Shown: positions 46,039 through 56,174, numbered from the stretch's first letter. The stretch: DNA of 64,000 nucleotides from Pirellulales bacterium (GCA_019745975.1 JAIESQ010000038.1:1-64000); one strand, 5' to 3'. The notes: generated by a model from the sequence alone, not told the origin. Translations and numbers: made by a program.

Positions 46039-46785
46039 ATGAGACTCAAGGATCAGGTTGCGGTCGTCACCGGCGCGGGCTCGGGGATCGGTCGCGCGAT
46101 CGCGGTGCGGTTTGCGGCCGAAGGCGCTCGCATCGTCGTCGCGGAACTAAACGCCGAATCCGGAGAGCAGACGGCGGATTTGCTCCGTTCGGCAGGGCAC
46201 GATCCGCTGGTGGTCGCCACTGACGTGACCGACCCCGAGGCGGTCCGTCGGCTGTTTGCGGCGGTCGACGAGCGCGGCTGGCCAGTCGACGTATTGGTGA
46301 ACAATGCCGGCACGGCTGAAGCCGGATTGATGCCGACGGCCGAAGTGCCCGACGATCGTTGGCACGCGCAGTTGCGCGTGCACCTCGACGGGACGTTTTA
46401 CTGCATTCGCGAGGCTCTGCGGCGGATGGTACCTCGGCAACGCGGCGCGATCATCAATCTCGGCTCGGTGGCGGGGCTCGGGGGCCTGCCGGGAGCGATC
46501 GCGTATACGGCGGCCAAGGGAGGCGTCATTGCCCTGACGAAGGGGCTGTCGCAAGAAGTTGCTCCGCAGGGGATTCGCGTCAATTGTATCGCCCCCGGCT
46601 GGATTAACACGCCGATGCTCAATCACCTGCCCGAGAAATGGCGCCCCGGCATGCTCAAGCACACACCACTTGGCCGGCTGGGAGAGCCCGAGGACATCGC
46701 CGGCGTGGCGTTGTTTCTGGCCAGCGAGGATTCGGCTTTTGTCGTAGGGCAGATCATCAGCCCCAATGGCGGCATGTATCGGTAG
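46039..46785 (+). CDS. Short-chain dehydrogenase/reductase (FabG-like)
   Basis: A 248-residue classical SDR: T-G-A-G-S-G-I-G at residues 11-18, N-N-A-G near 90, Ser in N-L-G-S-V-A and Y-T-A-A-K. It ends with S-P-N-G-G-M-Y. It oxidises or reduces a hydroxy/keto substrate with NAD(P); the substrate is not predictable. It stands alone between the kinase and the peroxiredoxin. Confidence 0.9.
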   Translation: MRLKDQVAVVTGAGSGIGRAIAVRFAAEGARIVVAELNAESGEQTADLLRSAGHDPLVVATDVTDPEAVRRLFAAVDERGWPVDVLVNNAGTAEAGLMPTAEVPDDRWHAQLRVHLDGTFYCIREALRRMVPRQRGAIINLGSVAGLGGLPGAIAYTAAKGGVIALTKGLSQEVAPQGIRVNCIAPGWINTPMLNHLPEKWRPGMLKHTPLGRLGEPEDIAGVALFLASEDSAFVVGQIISPNGGMYR

Positions 46786-46910
46786 CCGTATGCAGTGACT
46801 CGGGCTGGCTGCGCTGGCGGCGACCAGTGGACGAAGGCCAAGTCAGCGGCTAGGCTGCCGGCACGGATACGGTCGCCGTCCTGATATTCTTCGCCTGTGG
46901 AGCTCCTTCG

Positions 46911-47447
46911 ATGAAACTCCTCGTTTCGCCGTTCGTTGTGCTGTTTTGCCTCGTGGTAGCCGGCGCGAAAATTGGCAGTGCCGCGGATTTGAAAGAAGGA
47001 GACGCCGCTCCCGACTTCGAACTGCAAGGGACCGACGGCAACACCTACAAGCTCAGTGATTTGACGAGCAAGCAAGCCGTGGTGATCGCCTGGTTCCCCA
47101 AGGCCAAGACAGGTGGCTGCACCGCCGAGTGCAAGTCGATGAAGGAGTTCGGCCAGTCGCTGCGGAAATTCGACGTGGCTTACTTCACGGCCAGTTGCGA
47201 TATGCCGGCGTTCAACAAGGAGTTTGCCACGGAGCTAGGGCTCGATTACCCGATCCTGAGCGATCCTGAGCACAAGGCTTCGGACGCTTACGGGGTGACC
47301 GACGCCGAGCGAAAGTTCCCGCAGCGCTGGACGTTTTACATCGGCAAGGGTGGGAAGATTCTGTATATCGACAAGAAAGTGCAAACGAAGAGCCACGGCA
47401 CCGACATCGCGGCCAAGCTAGCCGAACTGGGTGTGGCGAAGAAGTAG
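46911..47447 (+). CDS. Secreted BCP-type peroxiredoxin
   Basis: A 178-residue thiol peroxidase with an N-terminal signal peptide (about 1-24). The AhpC/TSA domain contains G-D-A-A-P-D-F and the peroxidatic Cys in T-G-G-C-T-A-E-C, with a second Cys four residues later (C-x3-C), as in BCP-type Prx. It reduces peroxides at the cell surface or periplasm. The terminal part has Trp/Tyr-rich T-F-Y-I-G-K-G-G. Convergent with the D-threonine-aldolase-like gene. Confidence 0.92.
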   Translation: MKLLVSPFVVLFCLVVAGAKIGSAADLKEGDAAPDFELQGTDGNTYKLSDLTSKQAVVIAWFPKAKTGGCTAECKSMKEFGQSLRKFDVAYFTASCDMPAFNKEFATELGLDYPILSDPEHKASDAYGVTDAERKFPQRWTFYIGKGGKILYIDKKVQTKSHGTDIAAKLAELGVAKK

Positions 47448-47485
47448 TGCGTCGGCGGGGCACGAAGACTGACACGTCGACCAAT

Positions 47486-48598
47486 TCAATCGAGCCGCGG
47501 AAAGCGATCGCGTGCCGCCACGGCCCAGCGGTCGACGATCATTCCGTCACGGGCGACGAGAAGTTCAGGGTAGAGCGCAACCGTCGGACAGACGTGATAG
47601 GGCAGCGCGTACAACACATCGCCGACGGCCAGTCGCGTCGCCGAAGGGGACTCAAAAACCAAATGCTCTTCGCTGTGGATCACCATCTTGGCATCGGGCA
47701 AGTCCAAAAAGAGCGCCCTCGGGTTGGGGTTGTCGGAAGCAACCGACTTGAAGCCTAAATCGACGCAGGCGCGCGTCGGAGTCGGCCGGCTGACGACGCG
47801 CGTCACGAGTACGGCCGCCGGCAACATATCGAGATCGGGGTACTTCTCGAGGTAACTGGCGTCCCAGAAGACAAAGGTGCCGGGACTAACCTGGCGCCGA
47901 GGATCGCGCGCGTGAATTGCGAACGTATTCGATCCGCCGGCCACGATCGCTCCTACTGGCAGCTTGGCGGCGCTTAAGCGATCGATCAGCCACTCTACCG
48001 GAGCGAAACCGGCAGCCACCGCCAGCGATCGTTCCGCGACGTCGCGCTGCTTCAGATGCCCATCGTAAATGTGCAAGCCGGCGGCACGCAGGCCGGGCGT
48101 GCGGATTAGCTCGTTGTACATCGCGAGCGCCCCTTCGCCGGGCGCGACACCTGTACGATGCATGCCGACGTCGAGGTCGAGGAACACGTCAAGCGATTGC
48201 GGCTCGCGAGCGAAGCGGGCGCCGAGGGCAGCAATGGCGCCGGCGTCGTCGGCAATGACCGAGAACCGTGTTTGTGGGAACCGGCGCGCGAGGCGAGCCA
48301 ACAGTTCGACACTCGGTCCAACTGTTTGATAGGCAAGGAGCACGTCGCGCGCACCGCACTCGGCCGTCAGAGCAGCCTCTGCGAGTGTGGCACACTTGAA
48401 CTTGTCGATGCCGGCAGTCAGTTGCTGCCGAACGATCTCGCGCGTCTTGTGGGTCTTAACGTGTGGCCGCAGGCGCTCGACGCCGCCGGCCAGGGCGATG
48501 GTGCGACGCAGATTCTCGCCCACGCGATCAGCATGCACAACGAGCGCAGGCGAAGGGATCGCCGCCGCATCGACCAAATGGTACCAAGGCGCGGACAT
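47486..48598 (-). CDS. D-threonine aldolase/alanine racemase-family PLP enzyme
   Basis: A 370-residue fold-type III PLP enzyme with an N-terminal TIM barrel; the PLP lysine is in P-H-V-K-T-H-K near residue 50. D-threonine aldolase/D-serine dehydratase (DSD1-like) proteins have this motif, and the C-terminal domain ends with a metal-binding H-V-C-P-T region. Exact substrate not fixed. It lies five bases after the DUF3467 gene stop, so the two may be co-transcribed. Confidence 0.87.
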   Translation of the reverse strand: MSAPWYHLVDAAAIPSPALVVHADRVGENLRRTIALAGGVERLRPHVKTHKTREIVRQQLTAGIDKFKCATLAEAALTAECGARDVLLAYQTVGPSVELLARLARRFPQTRFSVIADDAGAIAALGARFAREPQSLDVFLDLDVGMHRTGVAPGEGALAMYNELIRTPGLRAAGLHIYDGHLKQRDVAERSLAVAAGFAPVEWLIDRLSAAKLPVGAIVAGGSNTFAIHARDPRRQVSPGTFVFWDASYLEKYPDLDMLPAAVLVTRVVSRPTPTRACVDLGFKSVASDNPNPRALFLDLPDAKMVIHSEEHLVFESPSATRLAVGDVLYALPYHVCPTVALYPELLVARDGMIVDRWAVAARDRFPRLD

Positions 48599-48603
48599 GC
48601 GAA

Positions 48604-48948
48604 CTACGTGCGCGTGCCTGGCATGATTCGCTTCTGCACATCCGTTTCCAAAACGCCAAACATCTGCTCGTGTCGCGCTAACGTGAGTTGCAAGGCGTGC
48701 AGCAGCCGCTTGGCTGTGTAGAAGTTAGTGATAATCCGCTGACTGATTTGCACAGGTTCACTCGGCACTCCAAACGGTTGCGCCGTCAGCCCGAAGTCGA
48801 TGATCAGCTCCTCAGGCGTGCTGGTGACGCGACAGAAATTGGCGTAAGAGGCCACAGAGCGCGTGTCGTCGATTCGTACCTGCGGGGGGCGTTGGCCGGC
48901 GGCTTCGCTTTCGGCAGGCCCTACGGGCTTTTCCTCGGATTTGGCCAC
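48604..48948 (-). CDS. DUF3467 protein
   Basis: A 114-residue protein. The N-terminus is charged and disordered; the core is I-D-D-T-R-S-V-A-S-Y-A-N-F-C-R-V-T-S-T-P-E-E and I-S-Q-R-I-I-T-N-F-Y-T-A-K-R-L, matching the DUF3467 family, whose function is unknown. The start ATG 48948 is the only credible one. Confidence 0.87.
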   Translation of the reverse strand: MAKSEEKPVGPAESEAAGQRPPQVRIDDTRSVASYANFCRVTSTPEELIIDFGLTAQPFGVPSEPVQISQRIITNFYTAKRLLHALQLTLARHEQMFGVLETDVQKRIMPGTRT

Positions 48949-49154
48949 GGTGTGAGTTCCTCCTCAGAATGGTACGGGTCGGCACGCTGACAGGGCACGC
49001 CACGCGCGCTGCCCAATTCGCGTAGCGTCCTCCACACGGAGATATGAGTTTACGGGTCGCCGCCCGAGGGCACTAGTGGCTGGGTGATCCAGCTTGTGGA
49101 GAGCCATGGAATTCGCGGCTTGCGAGCGAAGGGGACGGCCGACCGCAAGTCGTG

Positions 49155-49427
49155 TTAGGGCGTCGGAAAGGCGCTCGAATTGAATCCCTGTGCCGGATCG
49201 AAAACGACCGGCTCCGTGGTGTCCGTCGATGTCGTCCCTGTGACGTTGAGCGCCCGGACGCAATCGGCCACGTCCTTCAGTTCGAGGATCAGCGCGTCGC
49301 GAACAGCACTCAGACCCCCGATCACCCCGATGACCAGCAAAGAGATGAGCAGAATCCACTCAAAGGAGAGAAAACCGCGTCGAGCCTGGCGGCCGGCGAC
49401 GCGACGCCGATTGACGACCCTAGCCAT
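49155..49427 (-). CDS. Small Flp-type pilin-like membrane protein
   Basis: A 90-residue protein. A basic N-terminus (R-R-G-F-L-S-F-E) leads into one hydrophobic helix at about 23-42 (WILLISLLVIGVIGGL), then a short polar tail. The G-F-L-S-F-E boundary resembles a prepilin cleavage site with Glu at +5. It may be a small pilin/Tad component. No other Tad gene is present in the window. A sigma-54-type box lies about 80 bases before its ATG. Confidence 0.7.
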   Translation of the reverse strand: MARVVNRRRVAGRQARRGFLSFEWILLISLLVIGVIGGLSAVRDALILELKDVADCVRALNVTGTTSTDTTEPVVFDPAQGFNSSAFPTP

Positions 49428-49802
49428 AACAACTGCCTGGGTTGCTGGTTTGCGGACGAAGTGATACGCCTGATTGGCCCGGCTGGGCCATGGCTAACAG
49501 AAGAGCACTTCGTGCGCCAGTTTGGAGAGTTTCTGCCAGCAGGCCGCCGGGCAATCATTTGTTGCGATGCAAAGCTGGCTGACAATTACACTTCGGCAAG
49601 GCGTGCTCTCCAGCCGCAGTGTCGAATGGAAGGATTGCCGCAGCGAGTATCCGCACCGAATGTTGCCTAAGCACAACGCCAGGATGGGGCGATGTTTCAA
49701 TCCAGCAACACAACACCATCGCTGGCTTGGCCGAATCGCGCCGTCGCGCGAGGGCGCCTTCGCCAAGCAATCCCGGGACGACAAGTTGGTTGCCGGACGG
49801 CG
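49428..49802. other. Intergenic region between the giant TPR gene and the Flp-like gene
   Basis: No credible gene. Both flanking genes lie on the minus strand. Frames open here on both strands have poor composition. It contains the sigma-54-like box listed separately; I found no other structured element. Confidence 0.6.
49506..49521 (-). promoter_or_regulatory. Candidate sigma-54 box for the Flp-like gene
   Basis: The minus-strand box TGGCGCACGAAGTGCT has the GG-N10-GC spacing and keeps TGGC and TGC of the -24/-12 consensus, about 80 bases before the start codon. The match is weaker than the one before the pseudopilin gene. Confidence 0.25.
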
Positions 49803-52800
49803 TTACGGTGCGGCAGCCGCTTGGGTCTGCGGGAGAATCTTACGCAACTCGTCGAACTTAGGCCGCTCCAGCGCCGAAATCGTGGACGCATTCAGGCCCA
49901 ATTTCTGCGCCTCCTCGAATGTCTTGGCGGCCGACACGTCGTCGCGGCTTTCATGCTGCGCCCAGGCGAGGTGAAACAGCTTGATTCCACTCGGCGCGCT
50001 TTCGCAAGCTCCCTTGAGGTCCTCCAGCGCTCCGGCCAGGTCGCCTTTGGCGAGTTTGACCACGCCGCGCGTATCAAGAAGCTCGGAGACCGGACTGGGC
50101 AACCCCGTCGCCTCGATCGCTTGATCAATGAGCGGCTCGGCTTCCTTGGCATTTTTGTCCTTGACCGCAAGGATGAACGCCAGATTGTTGTAGACAGTGA
50201 TCCTGGCGAACTTGTCGAGCTCCTCTCGATCCTTCAACTCTCGATAGACCTTCACGGCCTCGTCGTAGTTGCCGCGCAGATCGTAATACTGCGCCAACTG
50301 CAACTGTAGTGCGATATCATTGGGATCAGCGGCCAGCCCCTGATTGAGCCACTTTTCCGCATCGGCGAACTGCGCATCGGTCGCCTTCGCGTGATAATCG
50401 TTTAACAGCGTCATCGCCAGGCGCGTGGTCGGCTCGATCGGCAATTTGCGCTCGATCGCCTGCCGCATCACGTCAAAGGCACCGTCCAAATCGCCGCGAC
50501 GGCCTAGGAACTCGGCCAGCGACAGTACATCGTTTGGTACTTCGCTGACGTATTCCCTCAAGAGCTCCTCGGCTGCGACGTTGTAGGTATCGGGCTCTGT
50601 ACTCCCGCGCCCTAAATCGATCAACTGCACGGCTACCGTCTTTAGCAATGGCACTTGGTTAGGTGGCAGTGGTCGTACGATTTGACCGCGCAGCAAAGCG
50701 ATCGCTTCCGCCGCTTTATCCTGCTTGCTGAGTAGGCGGGCTTTGATCGCCAGGAACAAGGGATCCCGAGGATGCGTCTCTTCGAGCTTGTTAATCAGGC
50801 TAACAGCGTTTTCCGATTCACCGTGGCGCAACAACATGTCAGCGTAGGTCAGATTGACCTCCGCGTTGTCTCCTTGCATCGATATCAAAGTTAACATCTC
50901 ATCTTTGCACTCCGCCCAGCGATTATCGCGGTCAAGCAGCTTGGCCAGTTGCAAGCGATCCGCGACTCGCGCGGGGTCGTCGAGCAACAGGCTTCGCGCC
51001 AGGTCGATCGCCACCTGCCTGGAGCTCGGATCACCCAATCGCGCGAGCAGGCCAATCTTGATGCTCACGTCATCTGGTCCGAGCTTGCCATCCGCATTGG
51101 CGTTACGATCGAGCAGTGCCAGGGCTTCGTGCAGAGATTCCGTGCGACCTTGCTGGGCGGCTAGCGACACCAACATGCGATTGGCCCAAAGAATGTGCGT
51201 CCGATCGTCATCCGAAATCTCCGACGGCTTGGTCCGGCGGCCGCGCTCGGAAAGCTCAGTCAGCTCCTTATTGAGAGCTTCCGTGTTCTTCCTCCGGGCG
51301 TAGAACGAGGCCAACTCACGTTTGATTAGCAAATTGTCGGGGTCGGCCGCTACGGCTTGTTGGTAGTGCTTTTCGGCTTCTGCCGCGTCACCGACCATTT
51401 CCAGGCATTGCGCCATTACTAGCGGTCGCGACTTTTCCGCGACATGCTTCTCGATATTAGGTAGCAGCGTGCGGGCCTCTTCGGTGCGCTGACGCTCGAC
51501 GAGGAAACGAAACAAGCCCATCCAACAATCGGAGCTCTCTGGCCCCAACTCCGTTGCCCGGCGAAAGGCCTTCTCGGCCTCGTCATAGTAGCCCGAGTTC
51601 GAAGCAATCATGGCGAACCAGAGCTGCAGTTGCGCGTTTTCCGCATCCTCGGCCAAGGCCTCGGACGCCAGCTTCATGGCGTCTTGCACGTCGCCATCGA
51701 GCAACTTCATCACCACCGACAGCCGCGGACCGAGCGACTCGCGCGGGTTGGGGACGTTGGCGAGGAGCGCTTTGGCTTCAGGCCCGCGGCTGCGGTTAAT
51801 CAGCAGCACGACAAGGCGACGAAGCAATTGGGGGCTGGTGTCGCCGAGCGAAACCGCACGCTTATAGCTGGCGATCGCCGCGTCCACGTTTCCGTCGCGC
51901 TCGTCAATTTCGCCGCGCAGGCTGAGCAGCAGCCCCCAGTTCGGACGCTGCTGGGCAGCTTTGTCGAGCAACTTGCCGGCTTGCACCAGCGCATCGGGCT
52001 GGGCCTTCCCCTGTACTACCTCCCAGACGAGGGCCGACGCCCGGCAGAAGAGGAAGTAGCTGTTGTCTTCGCCGACCATTTCCTTGATGCGGGCAATCGC
52101 GTCCTGCATCTTCGCTTCGTCGTTGGCTTCGCGGGCCACGCTGAAGATCATCAAGAGCGCCGTCAAATCAGCAGGGTCGCGCTTGGCGATTTCTTCGTAA
52201 TACTGTCCCGAGCGCGAGAAGTCGCGCAGCCGATTGAACGCCGCGGCCGCCGATTGCAACAGCGGAATCCGCTCGGCCTCTGGCAGTTCGTCAACCTTGG
52301 CAACGATGTCAACGATCTTCTGCTTCGCGGCATCATCGCCAATTTGGCTTAAATACGAAATCTGCTGCAAGCGCAAATCGTTCGAATCACCCAGCTTCTG
52401 CCGTGCCGCATCGAGCACCTTGAGGCCTTCTGCGGGGCCCGACTTGATGGAACTCACTTCCGCTTGGGCCCGCCAGAAGATGGCATTGTCGCCGAACTTC
52501 TCGCTGCTCGAATTGAGCAAGGCGAGGGCCGCATCGGGTTGGCCCTTCTTAATCAAGTAGTCGACTTCGATCGCCAAACCGTTCACATTGTCGGGGTTCT
52601 GCTGACGAATCTGTTGCACAAGCTCGTCGGTCTTGGTCCAGTCGCGCTGAGCCTCGGGACTGCGCAGATTGCGCACCAAGAGCGCCTGATATAACAGCGA
52701 TTGGGCGCGGATGTCGGCACTGACCGACTGGAGTTCTTGGATGGCCTCGTCGATCTGGCCGTTCATCAGCAGCGCGCGTGCCAGGTCGATGCGCGTACCC

Positions 52801-54071
52801 GCGGCCAGCGGATTGACTAACAACCGGTGGCGATAGACTTCGATCTCACGGTCGGGCTGTCCCAGCGCGCGGAAGCACATGGCACGATACACATCGACCT
52901 GCTCTTCAAACACGGGCGAGCTGGCGACCGCAGGTCGAATCCGATCGAGAATCGCTTGCGACTCGGTGTACCTCTTTTCCTGCATGAAGATCAGGGCGCG
53001 GAGAAACTCGACCTGTTCCTTCGGAGTGCCGGCCTTTTCCAAGCGGGGAATCAGGGCCAGGGTGCCGTCCAGGTCGCGCGTCACGACCTTGAGATCGGCC
53101 AGCATCCATAGCAAAGCCCGGTCCTCGCCGGCGTTCTCTTCTTTGAGACCCTCCTGGATCCACTTCTCGGCTTCAGCCACGTCGTTCTGAGCGCGGGCTG
53201 AGGTGGAAAGGCTCATGTAGACGTCGCGCGCGTTGGGGTGAGCTTCACGCGCCCTATCGAGGAAGCCGCGAGCTTTGTCGAATTCACGCGCGGTCGATGC
53301 ACGTTCGGCTGCGGCCAGCAGCACGCCCAATTGCGTTGGTTGAAGTTCCAGAGCGCGGTTGAGATCGGCGTCGGCTTCCTCGCCGCGATTGTGAGATTTC
53401 CTGTACTGGTAGCGCGCCAAGTAGGCCTCCCAACTCTCGGGATTGGCGCTAACCATTTCATCGATGACCTTGGCGGCTTCTTCGGGTTGCTGTTTGCCGT
53501 TCTCATAGACGACTGATAGTCGACCGTAGATGGTGATATCCTGCGGCTTATCTTCGATGGCGGAACGCAACAGTTCGATCGATTTGTCAAACTCGCGCGA
53601 GAACAAGTGGCATTCGGCGAGTTTCTTCTTGGCGTCGGCGTTCTTCGGCTGCAACGCCAACAGTTGCTCGAAAAGCGGTATGCCATCGACCGCGCGTCCC
53701 AACTTCTGATAAAACGTCGCCAGTCGATCGAGGATTTCGGGGTCCTTGGGGCTGTTACGACGCGCAATTTGCAGTTGGTTGAGCGCCAACATGAGGACGC
53801 TCTTGTCCGATTGCGGACTCTCGGCCAGATCGCAGAGCCTGAGAGCATAGCGCCGTTGAATCTTGACATCGTCTTCGTCGTAGATCAGATAGCGGCGAAG
53901 TTGTTTGAGCTCCTCGGGCAAGTCACCCTTCTTGGCAGCTTGATCTGCCCAGATAACGTGGTTCCTGGAGTTCCGCCGCATCTGGAAGTTCCAGAGCAAG
54001 CTCACGCCAATCACGAGCACGAGCGCCGTGATCACCAACAAGGTCAATAGTTTTAGATTCAGCCTTTTCAT
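49803..54071 (-). CDS. Giant TPR protein with N-terminal membrane anchor
   Basis: A 1422-residue protein. One membrane helix lies at about residues 7-27 (LLTLLVITALVLVIGVSLLW); the rest is a long series of TPR/Sel1-like 34-residue helical repeats, with G-x4-A and W-x3-L-x2-Y patterns. It is probably a periplasmic scaffold for protein complexes. It is large and the anchor places the repeats outside the cytoplasm. It is divergent from the secreted Pro/Glu-rich protein. Function otherwise unknown. Confidence 0.88.
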   Translation of the reverse strand: MKRLNLKLLTLLVITALVLVIGVSLLWNFQMRRNSRNHVIWADQAAKKGDLPEELKQLRRYLIYDEDDVKIQRRYALRLCDLAESPQSDKSVLMLALNQLQIARRNSPKDPEILDRLATFYQKLGRAVDGIPLFEQLLALQPKNADAKKKLAECHLFSREFDKSIELLRSAIEDKPQDITIYGRLSVVYENGKQQPEEAAKVIDEMVSANPESWEAYLARYQYRKSHNRGEEADADLNRALELQPTQLGVLLAAAERASTAREFDKARGFLDRAREAHPNARDVYMSLSTSARAQNDVAEAEKWIQEGLKEENAGEDRALLWMLADLKVVTRDLDGTLALIPRLEKAGTPKEQVEFLRALIFMQEKRYTESQAILDRIRPAVASSPVFEEQVDVYRAMCFRALGQPDREIEVYRHRLLVNPLAAGTRIDLARALLMNGQIDEAIQELQSVSADIRAQSLLYQALLVRNLRSPEAQRDWTKTDELVQQIRQQNPDNVNGLAIEVDYLIKKGQPDAALALLNSSSEKFGDNAIFWRAQAEVSSIKSGPAEGLKVLDAARQKLGDSNDLRLQQISYLSQIGDDAAKQKIVDIVAKVDELPEAERIPLLQSAAAAFNRLRDFSRSGQYYEEIAKRDPADLTALLMIFSVAREANDEAKMQDAIARIKEMVGEDNSYFLFCRASALVWEVVQGKAQPDALVQAGKLLDKAAQQRPNWGLLLSLRGEIDERDGNVDAAIASYKRAVSLGDTSPQLLRRLVVLLINRSRGPEAKALLANVPNPRESLGPRLSVVMKLLDGDVQDAMKLASEALAEDAENAQLQLWFAMIASNSGYYDEAEKAFRRATELGPESSDCWMGLFRFLVERQRTEEARTLLPNIEKHVAEKSRPLVMAQCLEMVGDAAEAEKHYQQAVAADPDNLLIKRELASFYARRKNTEALNKELTELSERGRRTKPSEISDDDRTHILWANRMLVSLAAQQGRTESLHEALALLDRNANADGKLGPDDVSIKIGLLARLGDPSSRQVAIDLARSLLLDDPARVADRLQLAKLLDRDNRWAECKDEMLTLISMQGDNAEVNLTYADMLLRHGESENAVSLINKLEETHPRDPLFLAIKARLLSKQDKAAEAIALLRGQIVRPLPPNQVPLLKTVAVQLIDLGRGSTEPDTYNVAAEELLREYVSEVPNDVLSLAEFLGRRGDLDGAFDVMRQAIERKLPIEPTTRLAMTLLNDYHAKATDAQFADAEKWLNQGLAADPNDIALQLQLAQYYDLRGNYDEAVKVYRELKDREELDKFARITVYNNLAFILAVKDKNAKEAEPLIDQAIEATGLPSPVSELLDTRGVVKLAKGDLAGALEDLKGACESAPSGIKLFHLAWAQHESRDDVSAAKTFEEAQKLGLNASTISALERPKFDELRKILPQTQAAAAP

Positions 54072-54743
54072 GGAAGCTTGCTCGAATTCGACGGGATGAT
54101 GAGTATGCGGCGAACCAAGCTAGCGGTTGCCGCTAAGCAACGATCGACCGGCCGTCTGCAGACGACCTTCGCCGCTTGTAGGATAACCAAGGGGCGAATC
54201 CAGAGCTCAACGACCAGCAGACTCGCCATGCGCCGGCCGCCAATGCCTTTTCACGACTGGTGACTAGCACCGCCCTGGAGCTAAGGAACTCGACGCGCCC
54301 GGCCTACGGCCGATTGTGCGGCCGTCCCATGGCATCATACGCTATAATCCCTTGTCCGCTTGCTTTACGGGTCCACGTGCCCCCAAGGTTCGGTGGGTGC
54401 ATCGAGCAGCCGTCTCCGACACCGTTTCGGCTGATTGCTAGCACCGCCCCCCGGCGTGCGATCCGGCTGACACCCCTTGGGAATCATCCTATCTGGCGGG
54501 CGCGCGCTGTCAACTAAAGGCACGCGTCTTTCCCGGCATTTAATGCCTTGGGGCAAAAGACCTTGGCGACTCCAGAACCAAGGCGTCGCCGGTATTCGCG
54601 CCAAATCTCCTATCCAGCCGGAATTCCCCCTCGTCGGAACCGATTTAGGAATTTCGGAACTCCGATGCAGGCTTTGCCGATTATTGAAGCAGTATCGCCT
54701 GCGCAAACTTTGCGGGTGCGGTCTCCATTGCGAGGAAGTCGAA
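54072..54743. other. Divergent intergenic region with long possible leader
   Basis: No credible gene. The giant TPR gene starts to its left and the secreted protein to its right. It contains a perfect TATAAT (54343-54348, plus strand) but no good -35 at usual spacing, so a transcript from it would give a ~390-base leader. CCTTGG/CCAAGG and GGCGAC/GTCGCC complements near 54560-54600 could form alternative small hairpins. I cannot identify a riboswitch. Confidence 0.5.
54343..54348 (+). promoter_or_regulatory. Candidate -10 box (TATAAT)
   Basis: An exact TATAAT 396 bases before the secreted protein start. The -35 position (GGCCGT) is poor, so only the -10 element supports it. Confidence 0.22.
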
Positions 54744-56174
54744 ATGACCAACCGACGCCTAGGGCTTCTACGGGCGGCTGCCACTGTCACGCTCGCCCTA
54801 CTGGCACTGCCATCCACAGCCGACGCCGGCGTTGGGCCGAAGTTCTCCCTCCGGTATCACTGGCCCTATCTGCGCAAGCGCGTCGAAGTGCCTCTCAACC
54901 ATGAGTTCGGTTATACGCCAACCTTTTGGCGGCGGTGGGACGAAGACCCGGAAATGCCGCTTTCGCCCCCCGAAATGATGATCCAGGAGACCGAGGTCGT
55001 TCCCGGCCGTGAGGAATCGCTCCCGGCGCCAGGCGAAACCACTGAACCGGGCGTGGATGAATCGACTGAGCCGACGGAAGAGGGGACTTCACCCGACGAA
55101 AGCATGCTCCCCGGTGGAGCAGAACCGGAACTCCCGGCGTTACCGACGGAAGAGCCGAGTTTCCCGGTCGAAGAAATGCCGGGCGAGTTGCCGGCGGAGC
55201 CCGAGCAGCCTGCTGCTCCCGAAGGTGAGACGGCGCCTACCGAGGAAACCGAACCAGCGCCAGCGCCTGAAACCACTCCCGAGGGCGAACAGCCGCTTCC
55301 GCCGCCGGAAACGCCGTTTGAAAACCCCGAGCCACCAACCGCCGCGCCCGAAGAACCTAGCGCCACTCCTCCCGATGCCGCCGCGCCTAGCACAACTCCG
55401 GAAACCGGTCGGCAGGCGCAGCGAATGGATGCTATGGAAGAACCGCAAGCTGCAGCAGATGCATTCACATTTCCGGCATCGCATGCTGCAGAACTAACGG
55501 CCGATGCGGACGCAGGGTCTGAAATCGACTGGCCCGATCCAAACGAAGACGAGGAAGCACGACCGGCATCGGCCGATCAATTGAGCGAAGTGGGACTTGG
55601 CTTCAGCCGGGCGCGGACCACGCCGACTGGCGACTTGCCCGAGAACGCAATCCACGACGAGCCTTCGACATCACAAGTCAAGTGGGCGACGCCACGGCAC
55701 CCGCCTGCTACTGCCGATAGCTCACCGCGGGCGCTGTCGATTCTGGATGGCCCCCAACTGCAAACCGAAGAGGCGTTGCCTGACGAGCAGTCGCTGCCGG
55801 TCTCGGCAACAGACCAGCCCGGCGCAGGCGCCGCTTCGCAATGGCGCGCCGGCTCGCCGCGTCCGATGGTGAATGAATCGCGACAATGGTCGCGACCAAG
55901 CGCCACGCGCACGTCCGGCGCCAATCGCGGGTCGAGTTCTACCAGCGCGGTGCCATTAAGTGAGCGTGGCGGTCAATCGCGACGAACTTACTATCCCGGC
56001 TCGAATCGCCCGCTTCCCATGCAAAGCACGCAGACACAGCGGCGAACCTCAGATTCTCACAGCGAGGAAATTCAGATGGGCCGGGTCGCGCCTGCCAGCT
56101 ACTACGAGAAAGCCAAACCACGAAAGACGAAGCAAGGCGGTCTGTTCGGCGGACTGCTGGGGTTGGGAAAGTAG
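54744..56174 (+). CDS. Secreted Pro/Glu-rich low-complexity protein
   Basis: A 476-residue protein with a signal peptide (about 1-25, ending A-D-A). Residues ~35-60 hold the conserved planctomycete-type segment Y-T-P-T-F-W-R-R-W. The rest is extremely Pro/Glu/Thr/Ala-rich, then Ser/Arg-rich, ending in a short K-Q-G-G-L-F-G-G-L-L-G-L-G tail. It is probably a disordered cell-surface or envelope protein. ATG 54744 has GAGGAAG upstream, whereas the longer open frame does not. Confidence 0.82.
   Translation: MTNRRLGLLRAAATVTLALLALPSTADAGVGPKFSLRYHWPYLRKRVEVPLNHEFGYTPTFWRRWDEDPEMPLSPPEMMIQETEVVPGREESLPAPGETTEPGVDESTEPTEEGTSPDESMLPGGAEPELPALPTEEPSFPVEEMPGELPAEPEQPAAPEGETAPTEETEPAPAPETTPEGEQPLPPPETPFENPEPPTAAPEEPSATPPDAAAPSTTPETGRQAQRMDAMEEPQAAADAFTFPASHAAELTADADAGSEIDWPDPNEDEEARPASADQLSEVGLGFSRARTTPTGDLPENAIHDEPSTSQVKWATPRHPPATADSSPRALSILDGPQLQTEEALPDEQSLPVSATDQPGAGAASQWRAGSPRPMVNESRQWSRPSATRTSGANRGSSSTSAVPLSERGGQSRRTYYPGSNRPLPMQSTQTQRRTSDSHSEEIQMGRVAPASYYEKAKPRKTKQGGLFGGLLGLGK

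Noticed and set aside
49522-49974. 150-codon plus-strand frame in the gap before the TPR gene
   Set aside because: Its composition is not protein-like and its 3' half is antisense to the giant TPR gene.
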